Assembly: GCA_023053545.1 (NCBI GenBank)
Contig: JAKZAN010000005.1
Location: 2,790,001-2,854,000 of the forward strand
Direction of reading: 5' to 3'
Source: Lepidurus packardi
Lineage: Eukaryota; Arthropoda; Branchiopoda; Notostraca; Triopsidae
DNA: 64,000 bases
The position numbers were made by a program, and so were the translations under genes. Shown piece by piece: positions 22,970-32,423 of this stretch. Numbering within the stretch: position 1 is the stretch's first letter; each line of letters begins with the position of its first letter. The notes below the pieces were generated by a model. That model had not been told where the DNA came from and ran no database searches. It saw only the letters and a list, made by a program, of their open reading frames with translations.

Positions 22970-23090
22970 GGATCGGCACATTTTCTCGAAAAAATCGATC
23001 AGATCACTGCAATTTAGGGACAACGCCGATCAGATCAAAAATGGCCGATTGATCTGATCTGATCTGATCTGATCTAATCTTTTTAAAAAG
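22970..23090. repeat. Right subterminal GATC-type repeats of the hAT element
   Basis: Includes a tandem GATCT-GATCT run at about 23048-23078 and GATCAGATC words, mirroring the left subterminal block. Likely transposase-binding sites. Confidence 0.7.
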
Positions 23091-23103
23091 ATCCAGAACA
23101 CTG

Positions 23104-23111
23104 ACTGACAT
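23104..23111 (+). repeat. Right 8-bp target-site duplication of the hAT element
   Basis: ACTGACAT, identical to 19169-19176. Confidence 0.92.
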
Positions 23112-23237
23112 AGTGGAAACCCGCCTTAAAGCTTTCCTCCACTCCCCACGCTAGCCCCGCCCGATGCTTTCTTATTATTTCGGGAGATATGTCGTTCCTG
23201 ACTCCCTGTACACAAACAAAACGTGAACACATCGTGA

Positions 23238-23355
23238 AAACGAGTTGTAGTTTGTATTCAAAGTTAAACGAATTGTAGTTTGTAGTCAAATTGTAGACGT
23301 AGTTGTACGAGTTATAGTAGTTTGTAACACAAAACGAGTTGTAGTTTGTACTCCA
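23238..23355. repeat. Degenerate tandem GAGTTGTAGTTTGTA-type repeat
   Basis: Repeated AACGAGTTGTAGTTTGTA units with variable spacers. On the minus strand they give a repetitive TNYNSF-type translation, which explains the 116-codon open frame there as a repeat artefact rather than a gene. Confidence 0.6.
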
Positions 23356-23490
23356 GCCATCTTGTAAGACGGGTGCTGTCTTCTTACAAGATGGCTGGAG
23401 TCGCGCGGCGGCTAATTCGTATGGTGGCGACATATTTATTTATTTGTTTGCATTGTCTTCCCCCTCTTGAAGAAGAAGACAGCACCCGTC
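23351..23490. repeat. Nested inverted repeats (19-bp hairpin whose loop pairs again downstream)
   Basis: A perfect 19-bp arm at 23351-23369 (CTCCAGCCATCTTGTAAGA) pairs with 23382-23400 across a 12-nt loop. The loop and its edges (23368-23385) are in turn the exact reverse complement of 23473-23490 (18 bp). Both pairings cannot form fully at once, so the segment has two competing folds. No gene is evident nearby. Confidence 0.85.
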
Positions 23491-23895
23491 GGGGAGTCAT
23501 CCCTGTCTCGTACGCTTCCTTCGTCAGTGCCACCCGACGTTGCCCGGCCTCACCCTAATAGTGGGCCATTTAAAAAGTCTACCCGACTCGAAATCTGTGC
23601 ATTGAACTTACGCAGTTTAGAGCATGCTTCCCCTTCCCCCACCCGACAACTACACGAGCGGTCAGCTCGTGCAGAATAGCTGACGAGTTCTGTTAATGAA
23701 GCGAACATAGAAAGTTTCCTACCTGTAAAAAACCCGGCGTGGAAGTTACACAATCCAATGACGAGAAAACACGGAGAAAATAAAAAAAGGGAAGTGAAAG
23801 GAAAGGAGAAGCTGCCGTTCAAAGCTCCCAATCAACTGCAAGAGGACAAACAATATTGCGACTCTTAAAAAATATCCTATACTATAGTCAAGGTA

Positions 23896-24160
23896 CCGTA
23901 GTAGGTGCCACTTATTGCGATCCCTGGTTGTTAGAATCAGCCGTTGCAAAATAAAGAATATGGTCATTTGGTATAGACAAGAAAATGTAATTTCTTTCTT
24001 AATATCACTATTTTCATTTTTCTTATTTACATCATAAAACAACCTGCACACATGTACTGTACACATGTACACATTTCCGATTTTCGGTTATTAGAATCTC
24101 GATTAGAATCGAAGTAATATTCACTTGACAAACGTGATCACAATAAGCGACATCTACTCT
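23896..24160. mobile_element. Short pogo-like element (about 265 bp), relative of the copy at 2070-2758
   Basis: Both ends match the ends of the intronic pogo-like element: GTAGGTGCCACTTATTGCGA followed by TGGTTGTTAGAATCAGCC on the left, and GTGATCACAATAAGCGACAT preceded by CCGATTTTCGGTTATTAGAA on the right. The internal region is short and non-coding. It is a deletion derivative (MITE) of the same family. A TA precedes the left end; the right end is blurred by mutations. Confidence 0.72.
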
Positions 24161-24970
24161 GATGAAAATGGTATCAAAAACACCTGCACTAAAATGGATC
24201 AACTATATTTTACTTTTATTTTTAAGCTTACGAATGTTGTTGACAAAGGAGACTTGGCTTCATTAAACCATGCAGGAAACATCTTTAACGTCCAGAAAAA
24301 TGGCACCCTATTTCGAAAAATTATGAGTTGTGCTCTTACCATTAAAAAATATAAATTAAAAAACTCACGTTGATAAAATCAAATTCTTGGTCACTTGATC
24401 AATCGGTACAAGCATCCAGAATTCCGAAATGGGAAGGAGACTAGTATTGCATTACCTGAATTTAAATTAGTATTTTTTTTTTTTTACTCGATATTGAGCT
24501 TATTTTTAACTGGCGTGTTTCGTTTAATGAAGCCAGCCACCTTGATCAATAATCCATAATCAATTATTGTCCGGGGATACAATTATGAGCAATCTCTAAC
24601 TTATAGCGTTGACTGGATAAATGAACCCCTGAAAATAGAATTATTTTTATTTAATTTGGCTTTCGTTAACTTACGCGTGTTCTTTGGTAAAGCAGGATTG
24701 GTATACCACAGTATGCGAAAATCAAAATGGAGATGCAAAGGATCGACCAGAATTCTTTAAAAATAATGGAAAGAAAAGGGAGTTAATCCATCGAGCTTAT
24801 AAATAATGAAAAATATGAAGTATGTTGTTATAGAAAACTACACACCTGGGAAAAGATGGTAGCTGTTGTGTTTTATGCGAAAACAAAATCTTGAGTGCAA
24901 ACCTGCCAGATTTGACAAGGAACTCTGCCAGCCCTAAAAACATTTTAATTACAACATTTGTGTATCATAC
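24161..24970. other. Intergenic AT-rich stretch
   Basis: Nothing supportable. Two minus-strand segments (24675-24754 and 24846-24933) have good-looking splice ends and one encodes a hydrophobic stretch, but the frames that would give a membrane segment do not join in phase, so I do not call a gene. Confidence 0.3.
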
Positions 24971-26130
24971 CTACTGATTTTCTGCTGCCGCTGCACGTTT
25001 CCGGGCGTACTCTTCGCGTTGTCTTTCCAGCCATTCTGCTGGGGATAACTCTGACCCCACCGGGCAATAGCGTGCACCGTAAAACTGTGAATGTCCTCCG
25101 GTACTAACGGGTTGCCCACATTTGCTACATTTGTACGTCCGAGGAATGTTGCCAGCAGAAGCATCGTCCGGTTCGGCAGCCGCTTTTTTTCGGTGCCTCC
25201 AAGCCGTCGTCCTTGACATCGGTGGCGGGGTGGCAGACACCGAAGGTGGTGGAGGCAGCGCAGATACTGGCCTGGAGGGGCCTTCACCAGGGTCTTCCAC
25301 TGCGGGTGCAACTTCTGTCCCCAATGGAGGCAACGTCACACGGCGACGTTTAACTTTTGCCTGACCGACCGTGTCTACTACTTCCTCAAAAACAAGCGGC
25401 TCGTGAGCTTGCCGAGGTGTTGTTTGAGGAAGCTGGCGCGAGAGCAAAAGCGGCGTCGCACTCGTTAATGCGGGTTGAGGCAGGTTAATACCCTGCAGTA
25501 GCATACTGATGTCGCTAAAGCCGGTCTACCTAAGTAGACCCGCGATCCTGGTACCTAAGAGTTTAAAAGAAATGTGTTATTATTAACCTCGACATGTGCC
25601 GGGCGTTAATAAAGCTCAAAACTTACCACAGGCTCAAGGTAGTCTCCTTAATGGGATACAGAACCAGGCCGGTACCTTCTAAGAGGGTGCCACTTAGGAC
25701 ACGACTCCGTATCCCGTTGTACTTGCCCAGAATGAGCTTCCAGCGAGACACGTAAGGAGGACCTCGGACTGGTGCCGTGTATGTGTTGCAAAGGCGAATG
25801 CAAATTGCCTCCACTACACGACTCTTGGAAGGAGAGAGGGCAGGCAAACCAGCGCTTATAAAGCACCTAAAAATCGGAAGCAAGGGTTTTAGATTCCAAA
25901 GCATGCTTAAAGAACCAGACGACATAACAACGCTTACCTCTGCATGGCTTCCACTCCAACGTATCCAGTCCTATACTGGGACCGAGCAAAACGGCTCCGA
26001 GGGTCGTGGCGCAGGATGCGCCCGTACTTCAGAGGCCGTTTCTCGTACTCCTCCAACTCGCGTAGAGGCGAATGACTTCGTCAGCCTGGCTTTTGCTGAC
26101 AGTAAGGCCTTCTGTCTTGATCAACGCCGC
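24971..26130 (-). CDS. Unassigned protein with Pro-rich linker and C-terminal zinc-ribbon-like motif
   Basis: Three exons join in phase: about 25942-26080 (ELEEYEKRPLKYGRILRHDP, then QYRTGYVGVEAMQ), 25633-25866 (CFISAGLPALSPSKSRVVEA, ICIRLCNTYTAP, VSRWKLILGKYNGIRSRVL, ETTLSL) and 24971-25520 (DISMLLQGINLPQPALTSAT onward). The last exon has a Pro/Ser-rich region with a basic KVKRRRV patch, then TYKCSKCGQPVSTGGHSQFY and GARYCP, a C-x2-C...H...C arrangement that may bind zinc, and ends in a charged helix (EWLERQREEYARKRAAAAEN). The start codon was not found; the first exon is open only back to about 26100. I recall similar orphan proteins in fish and invertebrates with a GHTQFRGQRYCP-type motif, often multicopy, but cannot name the family. 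The function is unknown. Confidence 0.5.
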
Positions 26131-26667
26131 TGCTAGATAATGATATCTACTACATATCAACGAGATCTTTCAAAAATAATTCTTCGTACATTTGCAAAAC
26201 AGAAATTAAATTTCACTTTTAAAAAAACTAATTTAAAGCGTAGGTTATTAAATATATTGAAATCTGGTTATTAGTTTTTGAGTAACCGCCTACGTAGTTT
26301 TGTGAAATTTCCTCCCTACATTGTGCTTTACGCTTTACTATAAGCGTTAAAATGGCCCTAGGATTAGAAATTGTAGGGGTCACTTGGGTATTACAAAATG
26401 GAACTACGTAAACTTGAAAGTACGGTTAGCTCCGCTTACAATAATTTTCACCCCATGTTTAAAATCGAGACCAACACCAACACCGTGACGAAATTTTCGA
26501 AAACAAAACCCGACACCAACAAGAGAAATTTTTTTCGAAACCAGACCAAGACCAAGACTTTCATACCTTTGAGACAGGTATTTAGACCAGGTCTTGAGAT
26601 CCCAACGCTGCGCGAATGACACTACTGTGTAATTTTTCAGTAGCTCCGCTAGTGGAGTAAAAGAAAG
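26131..26667. other. Unassigned stretch with ACCAACACC-type low-complexity tract
   Basis: 26460-26560 is a degenerate ACCAACACCAACACC / GACCAAGACCAAGAC tract with poly-A interruptions, which explains the open frames on both strands. Nothing else is supportable. Confidence 0.4.
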
Positions 26668-26936
26668 TACATACATCCCCAAATACAAAGGGCATGATAT
26701 GAGTGGGCTCCCAATCCTATAAGAAAGGAATTTTTATTCCATTCCATTTAGAGTTTATGTTCTTCTGACAAAGTGACACTTAAGAGTTTTTGGTTTACAT
26801 TTTAAGGATACAAATATACAAACTTTTAACCCTTGTTCTTTAAGGCCCTAGAAAATTTTAATGTTCGGTAACTTCTTACTCCTTTAAAAGTAATATACTT
26901 AAACTTTTATACTTATTATCAAATACTTAAAAAGAG
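26668..26936 (-). pseudogene. Copy of the NTAN1 start codon and upstream region
   Basis: Related to 32399-32640 in the same orientation. On the minus strand the first codons read MPFVFGDVC against MPLVLGGVP of the real NTAN1, and shared upstream words include GAGTTTTTGGTTTACATTTT and AACTTTTAACCCTTGTTCTT. It diverges after a few codons, so it cannot encode the protein. Confidence 0.8.
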
Positions 26937-27564
26937 TAAGGAAGAGAGACGGTAATGTTTTACCGATGTGAATGAGAACTTGTATCATTTTGATGTATCA
27001 GTGCCTTTTTTTAAATTCCAGTTATCTGATTATGATTGTTTGTGTCCTACTGGAGAAAGCGGAAAGCTTGGAGACATCCATTGAAAATTTACCCAATTAA
27101 AAATGCTCTATTTTTTGCATGTATAAAACAGTTCTGGTTTGTTTTTTGATGCTTTGCCAGCTTCGTTCTTCTCTACCAAATGTTGTTTTGTTTAAACATT
27201 GACAGAATACGCGGTACTTGTACCCGGTAAGTGTACCCGTATTTTCATTATCTGTTTTAGCCGGAATATTTTTAAGTTTAATTATTCAGTTTGTGTCTAT
27301 TTGATATTGTCGCAAAGACAACGGTGAATATCGTAGACTTTTCCGTTCCCTTTTTAATGCGCATTTTGAGTATCCAAAATGTGAATGATGTTTAAGAACT
27401 ATTTTGATAATCAGGGTTTGGTGCTTTACTTTTATAGGTTGGAATACACATTTTCTTCCCATAAAGCAATACGTTATTTAAGTACTTTATACTGTGGCAA
27501 ACTTTACCTTTAATCATTCTTTATAATGCGCCATAACTCCGGTAACAATTTTTGGAGGTTGGAT
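26937..27564 (+). pseudogene. Copy of the p53 3' end (last codons plus 3' UTR)
   Basis: Related to about 12340-12893 in the same orientation. The last codons, IKEEPGDVLPL and stop in p53, appear as VRKRDGNVLPM and stop. The 3' UTR similarity then runs to GCGCCATAACTCCGGTAACA and ends at TTGGATC. Substitutions and an indel show it is an old copy. No other p53 exons are present here. Confidence 0.82.
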
Positions 27565-27640
27565 CCGCGTTGTGAAGTATTCTTCGCGAAAAATTCATGG
27601 CCGCTTTTCTGGAATGACTAACAGTAGAAAAATTGACGCG
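27565..27640 (-). pseudogene. Copy of the NTAN1 C-terminal coding end, with in-frame stop
   Basis: Minus-strand translation reads VIPEKRP, a stop, then IFREEYFTTRIQP, against VFPDNRPRFFRKDESGAWIQV in the intact NTAN1 last exon (30467-30751). The copy starts at the GGATCC shared with the p53-derived block, which is the junction. Similarity fades beyond about 27640. Confidence 0.7.
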
Positions 27641-28552
27641 ATTGCATTCCTCCGAGTATTACTCATCCAACTGTATTTTTCTGCTTGCTCACGTAGATAT
27701 GATAATAATGATTTTTTGTGATATGAAGGCTAATCCAAGCTAAATTTTTTTCTTAAATAATTAATTTGAAGTGCTATAACTTTTTCAAAACATGGACAAG
27801 ATTTTCTTTGTCTTGAATGCCGCGCTATTGATGCCAAAGTTCTTTCTTTTTACGTCAGTAAGTCAAACTCATGTTGAATTTCATTGACCTTGATTGACCT
27901 GGATTCGTGACGCATTGGAGTTATTACAAGGATTTTTTTTAACCTTATTCCATTTTGGCTTTGAAACTAAACTATTGAAACCCCTTGGTCAATCGTCGGA
28001 TTTAGGCAAGTTCTTGTCAGTTGCGTCGGCATGCGAAATCTGTATGTCAGAACCGATTTGGATTCCAAAAATTCGACTCCAAAAGAATCGAATCCATACA
28101 TTCCGAGTCGACTCGTATCCGATAAAAAGGCAATATTTAACTGTCTTGTAACTCTCTATTACTGTCTTGTAACGTAGAATAAACCATCTCTTTCTAGGTT
28201 CTGTTTCTTTCTATCATCTGCGAAGTACTACTAAAGTAAAGAAAAGTAGCTTCTCATTTTACTTGCAACATAATTTCAAGATAATGGTTGAAAACAAGTG
28301 CAAGCTTGCTGTAACCAAACAAATTAGTTTCGGTTCAAAATGTCAGGGCCACTTTATGAAAGCGTCTGTATGCGAACAGAATTATAAAACAACGTTAGCA
28401 GCTGTAAACATAAACAGCTGCGAAAATTAGATTCATAATCTTCTTGGATGTCTTCGCGAACAATTGAAAAAACAGGCCTGTGGTAAATGCGCTTGTCTTG
28501 CTTGTCAAGCCAAGTCATTTGTGTCCCAGCTTTGTGCGTAACTGGCGAGAAC
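27641..28552. other. Intergenic stretch upstream of the cathepsin
   Basis: No gene seen. Holds the cathepsin upstream region and unassigned AT-rich DNA. Confidence 0.4.
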
Positions 28553-28559
28553 TATAAAA
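28553..28559 (+). promoter_or_regulatory. TATA box of the cathepsin gene
   Basis: TATAAAA, 62 nt before the cathepsin ATG, with an initiator-like TCAG about 30-40 nt downstream. A strong TATA box is typical of a highly expressed, tissue-specific gene such as a gut protease. Confidence 0.65.
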
Positions 28560-28620
28560 TGAGCTCGGCAAGTTCCCGATTGACATCAATGTCAGCTGAG
28601 CTAAGAAGTAAAGCAAAATC

Positions 28621-29969
28621 ATGAAGCTTTTATTTTTCTTAGTAGTAGCCGTCTTGGTACTTTCAGCTTTTGCTGATACCGATAAAGCATGGAAAGAATT
28701 CAAGGTATAATTATCTGACGTTAGCAATAAGTAATTCATTAACGATTGTTCTTTATCTCGCTCTATTAGGAAGCACATGGAAAGCAATACAAGAATAAGG
28801 AGCACGAAGCCAAGTCTCGCATGAACTTCGAGAAAAACCACAAATTCATCGAAGAACATAACGCTCAAACGGCTCTTGGACAAGAGAAATACACCCTGGC
28901 CCACAACGAACTTTCCGATTTGGACATCGAAGAATACCGAAGAACACGATGCGGTACTAAAGTAGACCAAATACTGCCACTGACTGAGTCCCGTAGCGGT
29001 GCCGAAGCTAAATTCGATTTCTTGGTTGATGTTCGTCAAACGGACACCGTAAGCTATTGGCATTTCTAGTCCTTGAGACATCAAGATCCTTCCTTCTTTC
29101 TCATAGGTTGATTATACCACAGATGCTTGCATGACACCTCCAAAAAATCAGGGAAATTGCGGTTCATGTTACGCATTTTCGTCGGTTGCAGCTCTTGAGT
29201 AAGTTATAGAGATATTTTAAGTTACCATTAATCCTATTATTTTATTTTACCAGATTTTATAATTGCAAGAAAACCGGCGTTAAAAAAACCTTTAGTGAAC
29301 AGCAGCTTGTTGACTGTAGTAGCGCCTATGGCAACAATGGCTGCGATGGAGGTTTCTATTCTCATTGCTACGATTACATTTCGAAATCCGCTCTGGGCAT
29401 TGCGAGCGACGCTACATATCCTTACACGGCAACTGTAAACTATGTTTCAGTTTTTTCTGACGTATACCAATGTCTTGTTCTCTTAAGGTCAACAAGTGCA
29501 CATATAGCACCAGCAAAAAAGTTGGCAGTGTTGCCAGTTATCAATGGTCTCTCCCTCAAGGTGACGAATCGGTGTTGATGACTACATTCACCCTTGCCAA
29601 AGGACCAGTAAACATTGCTATTAATGCTGGGCTACCAAGTTTCCAATTATACAAGTATAGTGTTTGTTATGCGTCGCATGCAAAATCGATAACATTTTAT
29701 TCACAGAAGTGGCGTTTATGCCGATAGTAAGTGCACCACTACCGTTGATCATGCCGTGCTTCTGGTTGGTTATGGTACTGAAAACGGCACTAAATATTGG
29801 AACATCAAAAATTCCTGGGGAACTACGTGGGGATCGAACGGTAATTCGAAAGAACATAAAAAAAATTAAAGGAAAAAGTCTAATCTTCTTTATCGAAGGC
29901 TACATGAAAATGGAACGCGGTGTGAATCGCTGTGGAATTGCTGGTTATGCTTTATATCCTGTGGTGTAA
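28621..29969 (+). CDS. Papain-family (C1A) cysteine protease, cathepsin L-like
   Basis: A secreted or lysosomal endopeptidase made as a zymogen. Seven exons join in phase: 28621-28704, 28770-29048, 29107-29198, 29254-29434, 29488-29654, 29707-29840 and 29899-29969, giving 335 aa. Residues 1-19 form a signal peptide ([18 protein letters not shown]). The I29 inhibitory propeptide follows, with an ERFNIN-like helix ([19 protein letters not shown], one residue short between R and F) and [11 protein letters not shown]. The catalytic set is complete: Gln and Cys in [12 protein letters not shown], His in [12 protein letters not shown], Asn in [11 protein letters not shown]. The residue after the catalytic Cys is Tyr instead of the near-invariant Trp. 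The other family motifs EQQLVDCS and GNNGCDGGF are present. Its 3' UTR overlaps that of NTAN1. Confidence 0.96.
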
Positions 29970-30238
29970 TTTCATTGTCTCTTTTTCCAAACGTCCGACA
30001 TTTAAATGTCGAGGCGGGTTACTCTGTTTAATGGTAGAGGTAGTTAATACAGTATTCAAGCATACTAAACTGATTTTTTTTAGTAATTATTGTTCCTGCT
30101 AATTCGTCTCATTATTGTTCTTGTCTACGAAACATCATATACTTACTCATGTCTACCTCCATCTCTCTCTCCTCTCCTCTCTGTCGTCTCCAGGTGTTCC
30201 CTCTTTAGTTTTAGAATTACGAGATACATTTCCTAGAC

Positions 30239-30244
30239 TTTATT
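30239..30244 (-). terminator. Poly(A) signal for NTAN1 (minus strand)
   Basis: TTTATT on the plus strand reads AATAAA on the minus strand, 223 nt past the NTAN1 stop codon. It lies upstream of the cathepsin signal at 30273, so the two convergent transcripts overlap. Confidence 0.5.
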
Positions 30245-30272
30245 CGTTTGTTTTTACAACACTTTTTACATG

Positions 30273-30278
30273 AATAAA
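30273..30278 (+). terminator. Poly(A) signal for the cathepsin gene
   Basis: AATAAA, 304 nt past the cathepsin stop codon and inside the predicted NTAN1 3' UTR. Confidence 0.5.
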
Positions 30279-30466
30279 AAATCCACGGGACCTGTTTAAG
30301 TACACAACAATCGAGATTCAGCGCATAGGAACCCCGCCAGCCCTTTTCATTGATGTCATAGCTTTTCATACTTTTGAAATTACAGTTGCCTTCCCCCGAA
30401 AGTTATACTTATATATATGTACCGTAGCGATGTTCCCCACCTTTCCGCGTAACGTATCTTGGCTCT

Positions 30467-32423
30467 TTAATAGCGAACTTGGATCCATGCTCCGGATTCA
30501 TCTTTGCGGAAAAATCGTGGCCGATTGTCCGGAAAGACTGTGACAGCGGGGAAGGGATGATCTCGAATGTGTTTTAGAGCTGCACGAACTTTATGAGCAA
30601 AGTGGGGTGGTTCAGCTTCTGGACAGGAAGACAATTGGGATACGATGAATTCGTCTGCTTGTTGTAGCCATAAATCCACTCCCCGCAATGGCTGATAGTG
30701 GAAAGGTCCCACTCTTAGCAGTCCCAAAGCACAATCGTACATATCCATTACCTAGACAAAGATTCATTGTTAGTATTGTTTAACCTTTCCGTTATAGATA
30801 AAGGTGATTTACATGATGTGATCCTGTGAGGTGTCTAGCAGATCGTAAAGCCATATCGGGGCCCTTGTCTGGAAAAGATGCTGGAAATATCTCGCCTGTC
30901 CGTACGTTAACACCTAAACAAGAGATGAACAAATTATGTATCTGATCGTGCGAACGTCAGGGAATACGGCTTACTGATGCCATAAACTATTGGCCAAGCC
31001 ATTCCGCCTCGTATGGTGGTATTCATTTCGCCTGTACATGCGAGCACCAGATCGACGTCCAGAGGCTGCTTGTGAAATATGTCTAAAAGCAAATTTGTTA
31101 GTGCAAAATGATAGCTAAGTATCTCGGTCTTACGAAGTAAGTTAATCGCTAGGCGCTCGGAGTGGCCTCGTGGATCAACAAAACCCCCGACTAAATGCAA
31201 TTCAATCCGACCTTCGGGATAACCCAACGAGATTTCTTGCATGCGCGCAAGTAATGTGACAACACCGCTGTCTTGATCAGCTCCGTCCAAATGAGCTAAA
31301 CATACGGCACCACTTCCTGGAACAAAATAAAACCCACGAAAGGTAAAAATGGATATTATCATTGCATTACTCTAATACTATATTTAATTCTGTTAAAATT
31401 CTAGATCTATTATCATTATTATACAGATTGGCATTTTATAAAATAACAAGAATTATATAGAAATTAGTATAATAAAATAACATAAAATCTCTTAGCCTAG
31501 ATGGTGTATTTTACGTAATTTATTTTATTTCGAAAAGAAATTTGTTAAATACCGGATTGATGTTACCCTTCCGTGTTTCTATAAGCTGAATAATTCATGT
31601 TTATTTTTCAGATAGAGCCGAAGAAAAGAGCTGAAGATAAACACGTAAAATTTCCATCATCCCATTTTCCCACCGTTCCATCTGCCCCATTTTCCCACTA
31701 GTTGCAATTGGTATGATAATGTTGAACTTATCGTGTAAACCCATATACAATGTCTTGCTAAATATCTTGGTACACGAAGCGCGAGTAAATATTGGGATAG
31801 CGTGCAGAGCTGTATGATGGATGGGTCAATCATGGCTCCTTTAATCAGATACCGGAGTCAACTTTGAAGAAGGCATTAAACAGATGCCTTCGTCAATATA
31901 ATTGTAGGTGAACCCAACAGAGTTCGGTATCTCGAGTCTCTTCGGAGTTTTTCTATTGAGCTTGAACAGAGCTTTAGAACCCCTTCCTTTTCCCCATCTT
32001 ATTCAAACGTTTGAAAACCTATATAGCCAGTTGTGTGGCAGCTTCTAGCCTCTTTATGTTGCAATCCTATGACTGTACGGCATAATCTCGTTCAAGTTAG
32101 CACTTACCTGTGTGTCGTAGCACTACCATCATACACGTGGTGCAGTCATCCGTGCCAAGTATGGTAACATTTTCTAAGCAAAAATCCATAAATGTTAAGT
32201 CAAGAACTGAAAAGCAGCAGTAACTTCGAAACTTACTGTCATGCGGGACCGTAACCGCGAACTCCCTTTGCCAAATATAGAGTAATCCCAGGGACCCAAC
32301 GATTTTAGGAGGCAAACTTGTTAGATGAGCTGCACCATCTTTCAAATGAGGGGCTAAGTGATACAATGACCGTGTATCCGGAGGTGCTTCTTCCACAGGT
32401 ACACCCCCTAATACCAACGGCAT
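30467..32423 (-). CDS. NTAN1: Protein N-terminal asparagine amidohydrolase
   Basis: Deamidates N-terminal Asn to Asp, feeding proteins into the Arg/N-degron pathway. Six exons join in phase: 32237-32423, 32108-32173, 31134-31316, 30975-31082, 30813-30913 and 30467-30751, giving 309 aa, one less than the human enzyme as I recall it. Conserved segments include the start MPLVLGGVP, LLYIWQREFAVTVPHD, ILGTDDCTTCMMVVLRHTG (the Cys of TTC matches the catalytic position), ELHLVGGFVDPRGHS, WPIVYGI, GEIFPASFPDKGPDMALRSA, LRVGPFHYQPL, LWLQQADEFIV, LSSCPEAEPPHFAHKVR and HPFPAVTVF. The second intron is about 0.8 kb; the others are short. Its upstream region and both coding ends have decayed copies at 26.67-27.64 kb. 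Confidence 0.96.

Larger units (their letters stand above)
19177..23103 (-). mobile_element. Complete autonomous-looking hAT transposon (3927 bp)
   Basis: The ends are a perfect 14-bp inverted repeat: CAGTGTTCTGGATC at 19177 and GATCCAGAACACTG ending at 23103. The ACTGACAT duplication is exact on both sides. Dense GATCAGATC/GATCTGATC words fill both subterminal regions (about 19193-19330 and 22970-23090), the position where hAT transposases bind. A single seven-exon transposase gene is encoded on the minus strand with no stop or frame shift in the spliced reading. Perfect terminal repeats, an unmutated duplication and an open reading frame together indicate recent insertion. Confidence 0.93.

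Noticed and set aside
23083-23433. 116-codon minus-strand frame with repeated TNYNSF
   Set aside because: Produced by the degenerate GAGTTGTAGTTTGTA repeat and a transposon end.
24675-24933. Possible two-exon membrane protein
   Set aside because: Splice signals look good, but the hydrophobic frame and the upstream frame do not share phase, and no homologue is recognised.
26398-26688. Open frames of 73 and 94 codons on opposite strands
   Set aside because: Low-complexity ACCAAC / GACCAAG tract.
28515-29084. 189-codon minus-strand open frame
   Set aside because: It is antisense to the first two cathepsin exons, which are strongly supported; the frame is a shadow.
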